Shown here: piece after piece, positions 18,901 through 30,480 of the stretch
How the letters are laid out: every line of letters starts with the position of its first letter
How positions within the stretch are numbered: position 1 is the first letter of the stretch
Source: Manis javanica
Taxonomy: Eukaryota > Chordata > Mammalia > Pholidota > Manidae
Length of the DNA stretch: 64,000 nucleotides
NCBI RefSeq assembly: GCF_040802235.1
Contig: NC_133165.1
Coordinates: 46,513,629 to 46,577,628 of the forward strand
Reading direction: 5' to 3'
Program-made: the position numbers and the translations under genes
The notes under the pieces: model-generated
The model's database searches: none
Seen by the model: only the letters and a program-made list of their open reading frames with translations
Told to the model about the DNA's origin: nothing

Positions 18901-19397
18901 CTAGTCAGTCGTATAAGTTAGAAACTTCCATTTCCCCACCTCCACTTTGATATTCAACCAACCACCGCTTCTACACCCCTACACCGCCCAGGGCCTATCA
19001 AATAAATCCCCGGCCACTGATCTAAATCGAGTCTTTATTATCCGTGACCTCTCCCTCCATCAGCCATCTGACATTTCCCCTTGAACAATGACGGCAACTG
19101 AAACAAGTCCAGAGCCTTAATAACCCTTCTTCCAAACCCTTTTCTCCCTCTGAATTACACTCTTGGAGCCTGGAAGTCCTTGATGTTTCGGGTCCTCCTG
19201 CAAGTCCTGTAAGCAGTACCTCCAAAAGACTGAAATTCCAGGATGAGTCGCTTTTTCATCTCCAGCTCTAAGACCCAGCCCCAGTCCCCTTTGTTTGTCG
19301 TCAACTTTCACAGTACCTCCTAACTTCCGGCGATGCAGCCTTTGGGCGCCTTTAGTTAATTCTCAAAGCAACTAGAATGTCTCATCCCTGCTTAAAT

Positions 19398-19560
19398 CCA
19401 ATTTGAAAATGGGCAAAGGACACAAATAGTCATTTCACTGATGTCACACATGGCAAATATGTGCACGAAAAGATGTTCAACACCATTAGCCGTTAGGGAA
19501 ATGCAAATGAAAGCCACAGGGAGATAGCACTGCACACCTACCAGGATGGCTAAAATAAAA
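19398..19560 (+). repeat. Old LINE-1 3' ORF2 fragment
   Basis: Resembles the L1 ORF2 3' region: AAAATGGGCAAAGGACACAA, then AAATGCAAATGAAAGCCACA. It is short, diverged and isolated from the large L1 pile downstream. Confidence 0.75.
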
Positions 19561-19722
19561 GAGTGAAAATGCCAAATGGTTCTGGTTGGTATAGGAAGAG
19601 TCCGAAAAGAGGAGAAAGTTGACTCCAGAAATAGCTAGGATAGAAAATGTACCAGCCTTGGTGACTTGAGTGCAAGGGGAGGAGAGAAAAGAAAGTTTCG
19701 CCCACTCTTCCTAACCTCCTTT

Positions 19723-20050
19723 TGTTGACCTTAAAAATAAAAGTTATTCCACCAGAAAAAAATGGGTTTATTTGGGAATAGCAGAGAATTACCATTCAGG
19801 ATATTTAAGCTATGTCAAAAATCATAAGACTAATCCAACAAACACAGGAGAGGAACATGATTTTATGGAGAAGGTGATAGTTGGGAGGGGTTGTTTTGAA
19901 CAAAAATTCTTTGGAGAAGAGAGTTCAGATTTCTCAATGGCTGAGTTGTTGGGGTAGTCAATTTCTTGTAGAAGATGAAATGTACATCTCTCCCCCATTC
20001 TTCCTATAATTGACATGGCATGGTACAAGTGAGAACTCCCCTTTCTGGCT
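19723..20050 (-). repeat. Diverged LTR, same family as 31402-31819
   Basis: Shares AAATGGGTTTATT followed by GGAATAGCAGAGAATT with the element at 31402. That copy is followed on the minus strand by an ERVL-like primer-binding site, so this is probably a solo class III LTR in antisense. The right boundary is approximate. Confidence 0.55.
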
Positions 20051-20094
20051 TCCTGGCTCCCTTTTAGTGATGTTTCCCTTTATTAGTTTTCACA

Positions 20095-20500
20095 TTTCAT
20101 ACAGCAAGTATTTATTGAGCACCTAATAGATGCCAGTGAACAAGACAGTAAAGATCCCCCCAGTCACAGAGTGAACATTCTGCAGCAGGAGGCAGATGAT
20201 GAGAAGACTAACATAAGTATTTTTGGGGATTGGGGCAAACGGTGGGAAGGAAATAAAACGGGTGTGGGATCAAAAGTACCTGGGCGGAGGGTGGGGGGTG
20301 GGGGCTACTGGTCAGGGAAGGCCTCTCTAGAGAATTAACATGGGAACTGATACCTGAATGTGAAAAGGAGCCAGTGGAGCGAAAAGCCGAATACAGATCC
20401 AGGAAGAAGAGCAGCAAGAGCAAAGGCCCCGCCCCGCATGAGGGGCAGAGTGGTAGAGGGTTGAGGTGGGAACATAGGTAAGGGGCAGCCTCACTCAGTC
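20095..20500. repeat. L2-like 3' end fragment
   Basis: Typical L2 3' text such as TATTTATTGAGCACCTAATA, then GTGAACAAGACAGTAAAGAT. Ancient and non-coding. Confidence 0.6.
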
Positions 20501-20897
20501 CTTTGGAGGCCATGGTTGGGAGTGTTTATTTTAGGTAGAGGAAAAGCCACCGAAATGTGCTAAGCAGGGGACCGATTGCTCTAGCAAAGACACTGTGGGA
20601 GGCAGCTGGGATGCTAATGAGGTGAACTTGAGAGATTTTGTTAAATGAAAGGTAAATGGGGTCCTGACACCTCCCCCTGTCCATTCCCAGATCCCCCACT
20701 CATCTCCCCTCCCAGTCATCCACCCTGACCAAAGGGAAGTGGGGGCCCTGCCAGCTGGAGGGTCCCCTGGGGTTTGCCCAAGGCAAACAGGAAGCCACAG
20801 CCCAGTGACACAGTCCTGGGAACTGGCAACTGAGAAAACAGGTCTCCTGGGTCCCTGGACCCTTTCACTGCAGCAGTGAAAGACACACATTGGGGCT

Positions 20898-20992
20898 GGA
20901 AAGAGGAAGAGAGAAGAGAAGAGGGGAGGGGAGGGGAGGGGAGGGGAAGGGAAGGGTGGGGAGGGGAGGGGAGGGGAGGGGAGAGGAAAGCT
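20898..20992 (+). repeat. (GGGGA)n polypurine, G-rich tract
   Basis: About 95 bp of almost pure purine with more than ten runs of four G on the plus strand, 425-520 bp upstream of the CD19 start codon. It has G-quadruplex potential. It is simple-sequence by origin; a regulatory role is only inferred. Confidence 0.85.
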
Positions 20993-21029
20993 TGGGGAAG
21001 GAGGGGGCCCCTAAGCCTGGAGCCACTCA

Positions 21030-21265
21030 CTCAGCAAATATTTATTGGGTGCCTACGATGTGTCAAGCACTGTTCAGGGCACCATGCATAGAGTGGTGAG
21101 CAAGCCAAAGTCTTCCTCACGGGGCTTATGTTCTAGTGGGAAGAAACAGGAGGTGAACAAGAAGACTCACAAATAAGATCATTTCACATGGTGGTAAGTA
21201 TTGGGGTGAAAATAAAACAGCATAGCAGGGAGGAGATGAGTTTTGTGGGTCTGAAGGGGTGCATG
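21030..21265. repeat. L2-like fragment upstream of CD19
   Basis: Contains AAATATTTATTGGGTGCCTA and TTCTAGTGGGAAGAAACAGG, typical of L2 3' ends. It adjoins the CD19 promoter. Confidence 0.6.
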
Positions 21266-21325
21266 GAGAAGGGGCCTGAGGTGTGACCACCCCTTCCTCC
21301 CTGGGGGGACTGCCCAACCGCCCCC

Positions 21326-21354
21326 GCAGACGCCCATGGTTCAGTGCTCACCAG
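21326..21354 (+). promoter_or_regulatory. CD19: Candidate PAX5 (BSAP) site of the CD19 promoter
   Basis: GCAGACGCCCATGGTT and the following CAGTGCTCACC, about 65-90 bp upstream of the CD19 ATG. This resembles the known high-affinity BSAP/PAX5 site of the human CD19 promoter as I recall it. There is no TATA box. Binding is inferred from similarity and position. Confidence 0.6.
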
Positions 21355-21417
21355 GCTCCAGCCTGCCCCAGCATCCCCCGCGCGGCGAAGATGGGTGCCC
21401 CAGGGAATCTGGCCACC

Positions 21418-24400
21418 ATGCCACCGCCTCTCCTCCTCTTCTTCCTCCTCTTCCTTACCCCTGTGGGGGTCAGGCCTCAGAAACCGCTGCTGGTGAAGGT
21501 TAAAGGTATGTCCAAAGGGCACAGATGGAAAGAATTGGGGCTGGAAACCTGGGTTCTGGCTCTGGGTGCCCTTAGCCAAGTAACATATCCTCTCTGAGCC
21601 TCCATTTTCTTATTTGTAAAATAAGGGAGGGGTTGGAAGGACTCTGAGGGCTCATCCACTCCCTGCTGGTGGGGTCACTGGGTTTATAACCCAGTGTGAC
21701 GAATGAAGGGGGCTAGGGGCTCCTCTCGATCTCCACCCCATCCTCAGAAGGCGACGCTGCAGTGCTGCTGTGCCCCGATGTCACCCGTGAAGTGCTGGCC
21801 TTGTCTCAGAACAAGTCGGAAGCCTTCACGAAGCTGGACCGAGAGCTACCAGACCTGGGCATCCAGCTGCTCATCTTGAATGTCACTGACCAGATGGGGG
21901 GCTTCTACCTGTGCGAACTGGGGCCCCCTTCTGAGCAGGCCTGGCAGTCTGGCTGGACAGTCAGCGTGGAGGGCAGTGGTGAGGTCCAGGCTGGGACGAG
22001 GAGGGCTGGATGAGAAGAGGGAGGCCCACCATGGATGGAAGAGGTCCAGCAGCTAATCTGGGTCTGGGGGGACGGGCTGCAGGTCTGAGGGACAAGCAGG
22101 GAACCAGTTTTAGGTGGGTCCTAAAAAGTTCTGTGTCTTTGTGACTTCAACACTGAGCTGTTGCATGTCTCTCTGTCTTACCCTTTCTTCTCTCTGGGTC
22201 CAAGTTGCCGTTTCTCTGCTTCTTTCTGGATCTTTGCCTCTATCTTTGCCTTTCTGGGTCTCTGTATCTCTCTGCCTCTCCTGGATGTCTCTGTATCTGG
22301 TTCTGGGTCTTTTTCCAGGGGAGCTGTTCCGGTGGAATGCTTCAGACCTAGGTGAGCCAGACTGTGGCCTGGGAAACAGGCCCTCTTCTGGTCGTCCCCT
22401 AAGCTCTCAGCTGTATGTGTGGGGCAGAGACCATCCTGAGATCTGGGAGACAGACCCTGCATGTCCTCCACCTAGGGGCCACAAGGAAGGTAAGGAGCTG
22501 GGAAGATACCCAGAAGTGGGGAGGCTGAGGGATAGGGGATGGTGATGGGGAATTGGAGGGTTTGGGGGGAGAAGACTCCAAGGATTATGCTTTCCTAGCC
22601 TTGGCTCTTCCTCCCAGATCTCACCGTGGCCCCTGGCTCTACACTCTGGCTGCCCTGTACGGTACCCCCTGCCTCCGTGGCCAGAGGCCCCATCTCCTGG
22701 ACCCATGTGCACCCCAAGAGGTCTAACATCTCATTGCTGGGCCTAAACCTGAGGGAGGATGCCCCAGTCAGAGAGATGTGGGTCCTGGGCACCCTCAGGG
22801 GAGGGGCTGTACTGTTGCTGCCCCAGGCCACAGCTCATGATGCTGGAACCTATCACTGTTACCATGGCAACACAACCATCAAGATGCGGCTGAAGGTCAC
22901 TGCCCAGTCAGGTAGAGCTTCTCCTAATTGTGGGGCATCTGTGTGGGGCTACTGGGAAAAAACTGGAAGGCAGCCAACCTGAGGGCTACTACCAGTCCAT
23001 CCCAAACCCCAACCTCTACACTGAACGCTGACTCCACCTCTTTTCCCCCTTGCTTCCAAGACTCTACTTTTCTGAGTCTTTTGTTCTTTCCCATCAGCTC
23101 TGATAGAGTATTTCTCCCTTCCCCACCCTCACTGTTGGAACCCGTGAGCCCTCTTCTGACTCGGTCTACACCCTCTCCTTGTCTACACACTTTTCCTGTT
23201 TGACCTCCTTTCCTCCCATGGCTCCTTGAGCCACCATGCCTTGGTGAATTGATTCCAGATTCCATTCTCCCCACACCCAGTCATTCCCTGGAATTGCCAT
23301 ATGATGTACCATGGACACCATAGGCTCAATATATACCAAATCAAACTCCACATCTTCCCGAAGTATGCTCTTCTGGATGGCCCCGTGTAAATGACACTTT
23401 GACCTGCCCATGTGCCCAAGCCAGGAACCTGGGCAGCCTTTCTTTTCTTCACTGATCCATCAAATTGGTCACAATGTTCTTCCCATTCTGTCAACTTTCA
23501 CTCCAACCTCGACTCATTCTGAGTTTGACCTTGGCACATTGCCGCATCCCACCCCTAAACTTGTGAACTTGACTCACCCTTTACTTTGAACATGGCTATC
23601 CTTAACTGCAGCAGGAAGCTGATCATCATGTTTAATCCTAACGTTGCCCCTGACTATAGTATGGCTTACTCATGGCTTGTTCAATAGATGCTGCCCCAGG
23701 CCCTGTACTGGGCTCTGTGGCATAGTCCCTGACCTGAGAGGGAGAGAAGAGAGCCCTCCCTGTAGCCTGGGGCTTGCAGGATCTGTGTTTTGTCCCTCTC
23801 TCCCAGACTTAGGGCTCTTTGAGGTCTTGAGGCTGGGAAGCAAGATGCCGGCCCAGGGTCCTCATTTCATGGCTCCTTCCCTCAGCAGTAAAGTATTGGC
23901 TCCTGAAGAACGGTGGCTGGAAAGTCCCTGTTGTGCCTTTAGTTTATCTGATCTTCTGCCTGAGTTCCGTGGTGGGCTTTCTTCATCTTCGAAGAGGTGA
24001 GTCATGGCCCCCACTGGTCTGCTCTAATCCCTCCCTACCTTCTTCAGGAGAGCCCATAATGGCCAGACTGACAACCCCCTTTCTCTCCTCCCATACTTCC
24101 CCCACAAACCTCAGAATGCTGCCCCCACTCCTCTTGTAAGCACCCTCCGAACTTCCCAGGTCCCTAGGAATTTGGAATCCTATCTCCTCCATTGACCCAC
24201 ATGACCACCCCAGCTCCCCCAGATCTTCACTCTGCCAGACAGGCCCTCCTCTGACCACTCCCCTTAACTCCCACCAGCCTTGATCCTGAGGAGGAAAAGA
24301 AAGCGAATGGTTGATCCCACCAGAAGGTAATGACGCGGGTGCCTCCCAACCCAGTCTTCCATTCCCGCGTTTTCACTTTGTGCTTTGCACTTAACTGTTT

Positions 24401-26779
24401 CCACTGCTCAGGGTGTATTTCTCCATCTGCACGGTTGAAACACTGCCCAACCTTCAGAGCCCAGCTCTAAAGCTACCTCCTCCTTGAAGACCTCCTTGGA
24501 GTGACCCCAGACTCCTCTGTAGGCTGTGTCAGAACAGCGGAGCTAATTACAAGTGACATTTTAACCTCTGAGGGCCTGGTTAAATGTGTCTCCCAGTCCC
24601 CTCCAGGCCTTTCCTCACAGTGCAACTCCGCTTCCTCTGCCAGGTTCTTCAAAGTGACACCTGCCCCGGGAAGCGGAGCCCAGAACCAGTACGGCAACGT
24701 GCTCTCCCTTTCCACGCCCACCGCTGGCACGGGTAGGATACACCGGCCAGGTCTCTGACCCACCGCTAAAGCCCCATTCATCTTACCTCTCCAATCCCCT
24801 GAACGCCAGACGTTCCCGAGTACGGAGCTCCGCCTTCAGGAAAGAGCCAGCCCAGACTTGAGCCCGCCACCAAGGGCTCATAGCCCCTCCCCCAGACTCA
24901 GAACCTGAAGTCCTGTTGCAAGAGCAGAACCTAGCCCGACTTGAGGCCACGCCCCTAGATTTAGATCCCGCCCCTTTGGTTTTGGGCCGTGTTCCCAGTT
25001 GGCCTCACACGGATCCTGCAGCAGCCTCTCCTCTTGTGCCACCGCACAGACCCTTACATCTGACCGCTCCCATCTCTTCTCACCCATCCCCTACAATGCC
25101 CCTCTCGCCAGGACGCGCCCTGCGGTGGGCTGCTGGCCTGGGGGCAGCTGTCCCGTCCTACGGAAACCCGCGCAGCAACGTCCAGGAGGCCAGAGCGGAG
25201 GGGTCCCGGAGCCCGCCGACAGCAGGTGATTGGCCGGGGTCGTTACTCACATGGGGGTGTGTTGAAGCAGTTTGTGGCAGGAAGCGTGGACTGGGGACTG
25301 GAGGAGCGGTCTGTGACTCAGTTCCCACTCCCATCTCCAAAATCCAGGCCCAGAAGAAGATGAAGGGGAGGCCTATGAGGAGCCAGACAGTGAGGAGGGC
25401 TCTGAATTCTACGAGAATGACTCCAAACTTGGACAGGACCAATTGTCTCTGGGTAAGGCTATCCTCTGCATGGTTCCCCTACCTTCGCAGGGGCTGTGGG
25501 CCCTCACTGGACCCTCCTTCTACCCCAGATGGCAGTGGCTATGAGAACCCTGAGGATGAAGCCTTGGGTCCTGAGGATGAAGACTCCTTCTCCAACGGTA
25601 ATTTGGGGTCATTGTGGGGCCTCAGAGACTTGGGAGACGCACGGGGCTATGGAGCCCCGTGGAGGCTGGAGCAGTCTCTGGAGTTTTCTTTTTCTGCAGC
25701 AGCTGAGTCTTATGAGAATGAGGATGAAGAGCTGGCCCAGCCAGTCACCAGGACAAGAGGTGTGTGTGAGGATGGTCACATTCCCGTCGGGGTGGGGTGC
25801 GGGTGGTGCATGTGACCTGGAGGCCAGGAAGAATAGTGACTTCCCTCTTCCTTCTTCAGACTTCCTGAGCCCTCATGGATCAGCCTGGGACCCCAGCAGG
25901 GAAGCAACCTCCCTTGGTAAGAAGTGCTTGGGACCTGCTTGCTTTGCCCAGATTGGGTTGACTTGGCCTCAGCCCTGACCCCAGGCCCAACCTTGACCTT
26001 GATTCTGACCCCAAGCCCAAGCCCAAACCTGATCTTTAATTTAACTCCTAACTCCTAACTTCAACACAGACCCCACCCCCAATCACAACTCCAGTATTTA
26101 CTCCATCCCTGACTGTGAACATCAACCCTGATCCCAGTCTAATTCCAGCCTGGACTTTGACCTCCACCTCACCCCAGCCCCAGTGCTGACCTCAGCTTTG
26201 ACCCCAGCTCTCTCCTCTACAACCTCCTTATGACTCTGACTTTGATTTGTTCTAGTTCTGTTCTTGACCCTTTCTCTAACATGATCATAATGTAACCCAC
26301 ACCTACCTGGACCCTACAACTAACACAGGCCCTGAACCTGATGCTGACCCTCATCGTTCCTTCCGAGGACAACATGAGTCAAGCCTTCCACCTTTCTCTG
26401 CCCCTCAGACTCCCTGTGTATCTTAGGCTGCACTTTCCTTCTCCAAGCCCCCAGCATGGCTCCCAGGCCTCCAACTTTCCATCCCCTGCCCAAGCAGGGT
26501 CCCAGTCCTATGAGGATATGAGAGGGATCCTGTATGCAGCCCCCCAGCTCCGCTCCCTTCGGGGCCAGCCTGGTCCCAGTCATGAAGAAGGTGCGTGTTT
26601 CTACTGCTCTGTTGTTCTCTGAGGCTGACCCCCTCCCAGCCTCCTTCCAGCACTACTTATATCTTACTCCTTCCTTGTCCTAACCAGATGCAGACTCTTA
26701 TGAGAACATGGATAATCCTGATGGGCCAGAACCAGCATGGGGAGGAGGGGGCCACATGGAGACCTGGAGCCCTAGGTGA
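21418..26779 (+). CDS. CD19: CD19, B-lymphocyte co-receptor signalling chain
   Basis: Single-pass B-cell membrane protein that, with CD21/CD81, lowers the B-cell receptor threshold and recruits PI3K, Vav and Lyn. Coding exons: 21418-21505, 21748-21978, 22319-22489, 22618-22911, 23886-23996, 24278-24326, 24644-24732, 25112-25225, 25348-25452, 25529-25597, 25703-25759, 25860-25916, 26498-26590, 26688-26779. They sum to 1620 nt, 539 aa (human 556). A signal peptide ([15 protein letters not shown]) is followed by two Ig-like domains, a transmembrane segment with [16 protein letters not shown] (exon 5), a basic stop-transfer RRKRKR, and a long acidic tail with [18 protein letters not shown] and the PI3K-binding motifs YEDM (exon 13) and YENM (exon 14). 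The first Ig-like domain is 12 codons shorter than human. I chose the ATG matching human; an in-frame ATG lies 27 nt upstream. Confidence 0.96.
25970..26345 (+). repeat. Degenerate C-rich repeat in CD19 intron 12
   Basis: Nearly the whole intron between 25917 and 26497 is made of loosely repeating units such as TTGACCTTGA, CTGACCCC and CCCAAGCCC. It looks like a decayed minisatellite. No exon was recognised inside. Confidence 0.6.
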
Positions 26780-26944
26780 TTCCCTTCAGGTAAGCTGGGA
26801 ACTGCCTTCTAAGGAAGGAGGGGAAGAGGGAGATGAGTAGGGATGGCAGGGGCTCTCAGGTGGGAGAGGAAAAAGGGTCCCCAAGGCCTGGTGCTCAGGG
26901 GGTAGGCTCCCAGACCCCTCCCCATCACCATTTCTTCTACATAG

Positions 26945-27120
26945 CCTGGGCCCCCTCAGGCCCGAGATCCACACCCAACCCTGAAATCTGGGGCCCCCAG
27001 CAGATGGTGTCCACCTCTGAAGTGATGTTGCACAGGATTTGTGTATGTGTGTGTGTGTACAGAAGTGAAACTCTGGCCCCCTTTGTGATCTCCAAATAAA
27101 CTCATGAGCTCTTCCAGTCC
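26945..27120 (+). terminator. CD19: CD19 non-coding last exon and poly(A) signal
   Basis: The exon with the stop (26777-26779) reaches a GTAAGC donor at 26790. The final exon follows the ATAG acceptor at 26944 and is entirely 3' UTR, with a short GT run near 27045 and AATAAA at 27095-27100. The stop lies about 10 nt before the last junction, so nonsense-mediated decay is not expected. Confidence 0.8.
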
Positions 27121-30060
27121 TGTGACTAGTGCCTTTGTGTGGGAGGGGCAGGGAAGGTGATGGGTGCACCCCCATCCCCTCTCGAATCCAGTACCCTGGG
27201 TACAACAGGGCCTCTTCCCTCCTGTGGCTTGGCCTACACCCATTTCCCTCACTTGCTGGTCATTGTTCACTCGCCAGCTGGGTGCCCAGTGAGGAGGAAG
27301 CAACCCTGGAATTGAGTCATCACTGCTACTGAGTGAGCATCTTCTATGCTCTCACATCAGTTACCTCATTGAATTCTTAAAGTAACCTCACAAGGTGATT
27401 GAGCACTTATATGCCAGGATTATATCAAAGTATTTTATGTATTTTATCTATATATTGTATATATGTATATTTATGAATATTAGCCCATTTTGTCTTCACA
27501 AACAACAACTGTATTTCATAGATGAGAAGACTGAGGCAGAGAAGCTAAATAACATGCCCAAGGCTTGCCTAGTTTGTAAGTGCTGGGGTCAGGACCTGAG
27601 CTCTGGCAGTGTAATTCTAGAGTCTAGACTCAATTTAGACACTCTCCCTTTGTAGGTACAATTTTGTAAACAGGACACTGAGTGTCAGAGAGGCCAGGTA
27701 ACATGTCTAAGGTCACACAGCTGGCACTTCACAGATGTGAATCCAGAAATCTGCAGTTCTAGCCACTGTGCCTATGACCTGATAAACTGCTTGCTTCTGA
27801 TAAAAACCATGATACAAAGACTTTCAGAGCCAGAAGTCTCCAGACCCGGAAACCATTATCCAGCAGGCTCCACCACACCAAAATTCTTGTGTGAGACCAA
27901 GGTGCAATCAGTCACTGATATTCCTGATGCCTTCTGCCTGGTCTCCCTGCCGCCAGTCCTGCGAGTGCCAGTGCTCTTCTGAATCCCAGGACCAGCATCT
28001 GAAACCCAGTCCCTCTCCTGCTCCAGAAGTCTCAGTGCTCACTGAAGACTGACTGGACCTCTTCAATATCTACAATTTTATTTCTAGAATTCCTTTTCTT
28101 AATGCACCAGTTCTCTCTTCATAATGTCTTGTTTTTGCTTTAGAGACTCTATTCCTTCTTTATCTCTGAACCTTTAACTCTATCTGTATTAACAGAGTAC
28201 TTAACAGGTACTTTCCTATTTTATTTTTACAGCAATCCTATAAAGAAGGTATGCTAAAATTATTTCCATTTTATAGCTGAAAAGACTGAGGCACAGAAAT
28301 ACTTCAATTGCTACTGACCTTAGGCAAGCCTCAGTTTCCCCAATTATTAAACAGTATTAAAGAAGGAGTCATGGTGTGGTTATTATGACCTGAACAATGG
28401 GGTGAGTTCTCCCCCTGATGGTGTCACTGTGGAAGGTTTCTGTGGCTTCTTTGGGTTTCTCTGTCTGCAAAAGTCCCATGAGTTCCCTGGACCCTAGTGA
28501 CACCCCCTGGGGCCAGTTTGCTCGGGTTTCTGCCACAGTCTTACAGGTTACACAGGTTTCTGACCATTTTATTCATGAGTTTCTCAGAGCAGGTGTTTGT
28601 AACGGAAGTTTGGCCTGAATCCAAGCCCATATACTTTGGTGACCCTTGGGATTCTCACTTCCTTGGCAACTTTTTCCATCACTGCCTGTTGAGTAGCTTG
28701 CTTCCCAGGACCTGTGGATGGCCCGTGCCCAGAAGAGACAGCCCTCTCTCAGCTTCTGGCTTTGTGCATAGTGCTCTGTTTCAGCTCTCTGCTGTTCCTG
28801 GGATCTCAGCCTTGCCCTCTGTGGATGCTAAAACTCCAATCCTAGGGATCACAGCATTTCTGTGGGCTGCTTGACTTCAGCCCACCATTGTGGCTTTGAT
28901 TTCTTTCATTTCTAGCACTAGGAAGATTCTGTGTTGCTTTTGAGCTCAGGTATCTATTTAAAAAAAAAAAAGCAAGCAGTAACTTCTTGTTATATTTTGC
29001 ATAGTGTCTTTTTGTATGTGAGAGGTGGGTTATGAACCTCCAGCATTTCCTTGGGCTTTCATCTTGGGCAGAGTCCCTGTGGCCAAAAAATTAAAAATTA
29101 AATTAGATTAAAGTTAAAATCCCAGATCTAGTTCAGCATTCACATCCACACATTATCCTTCAGCTAAATAAGCTCTCCATATTGCCATAATCCCAGCCAT
29201 TTCCTATTACCTTTCACCCAGCTTGCTTTATTCATTCAGGTTTCCTGCCTGTGCTGCAGCATTTGAGCATGTGACTCCTGGTGAAAACATACTGCTTTCT
29301 GGAGAGCAAATCCATGTCTGGGTCTTTTCTGTGCCCTGATGCCCAGTCAGGCAATGGCAAAGATCAGGAGCTCAGGAAATAGGAGGGGAAGGAGCAGTGA
29401 ATGAAGGGCTGTGGAAAAGTCCTGGAATTTGTGGGGCAGAGGCTGGAGCCACTCCTGTGGGCTCTGCCATCGAGGGATGTCTCAGGAAGTAGAGGAACAG
29501 AGGTGTGTAACTCCAGCCCAGTGCTCTGGAATCAGATGAGCTGGGTTTCAATGCCAGATCACACCTTTCTAGCTGTGTGACTCAAGCTCTCTGGGCTTCA
29601 GCTTCCTAGTAAGATGGGATAGTAATCAGTTACTTTAGGGAGTCTTAAACGAGGTGTAAGCACTCAAACGTAAGTCACTATTATTGTTTGGCATTTATGA
29701 GGCCCTACTGTGTGCCAGGAGCTAGAGTGCACCAAGACCATCTGGATTAGGGCTTCTGCCCCAGGAAGAAGGTCACTGCCCAGGAAGAAGCTACACTCCG
29801 AAGCTTCTCAACTTGCTACCCATGACCGAATTTTTTGGCAGACCACTTAGAGCTCTTGAACAAGGTTTAGAGAGGAGGAGGCTTGAGGCAAGTTTCAGGC
29901 CCTCAAGGCTGCCCCCTGCTTCCCTAGTGGCCTCCACGTAGGTCCCAAGGCTGGCAGAAGAGCTTTTGGTGCAATTACTCTGCTTCCAGCCTGACTACAA
30001 GGAGTAGCTGAAGGTTTCCGAGAGCCGGAAGTTACGTGAAATCCTCTCTGCCTGAGCCTA
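27121..30060. repeat. Intergenic: MIR/L2-type relics, no gene recognised
   Basis: MIR-like blocks at about 27500-27780 (AGATGAGAAGACTGAGGCAG, GGTCACACAGCTGGC), 28250-28340 and 29535-29710 (CTGTGTGACTCAAGCTCTCT). An AT-rich microsatellite-like run lies at 27425-27475. The rest is unassigned; no coding exon or RNA gene was seen. Confidence 0.55.
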
Positions 30061-30078
30061 GGATCCTGAAGATAAACA

Positions 30079-30092
30079 GCGCCACCTGCTGG
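30079..30092 (-). promoter_or_regulatory. CTCF-type motif
   Basis: Plus strand GCGCCACCTGCTGG; the minus strand CCAGCAGGTGGCGC fits the CTCF core consensus CCASYAGRKGGCRS at every position. It sits between CD19 and NFATC2IP. Occupancy cannot be judged from sequence. Confidence 0.6.
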
Positions 30093-30184
30093 CGTTGTGC
30101 GCCTTCAGTCTTGGCCTGGGTTGAGTCTGCAGGGAGGATTTCAGGTGAGGGCTGATGGAGTTGGATTCTAAGTGTGGGGATGTC

Positions 30185-30480
30185 AGTTTAGTGGATGAGG
30201 GGGGTGGAATGGGATGTGAGTGGTGTCAAAGACACTCTACTTGATGAATGTGTGAAGTGCAAGTTTTGTGAACATGATGTGTGAGAGGCAGGTGGTATTG
30301 GGTGTATGCAGTGTGGGTATTGTGTGGAAGGTGTAGGTTGGGAGGTATGGTGTGTAGGATAAGGGGCCATGCAGCTGGAGGTGATGTGGGAGGTGTGTGA
30401 AGGGTCGTGTCTATGCTGTGTTAAGTACATGTTGTGCAGGTGCTGTGAGGTGTGGAGGATAAGGTGTGTGATGTTGGTGA
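30185..30480. repeat. TG-rich degenerate repeat
   Basis: About 300 bp of irregular GTG/TGTG/GGTG text (GTGTGAAGTGC, GGTGTGTAGGAT, GTGTGGAAGGTG). It looks like a decayed simple repeat. No gene. Confidence 0.6.
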
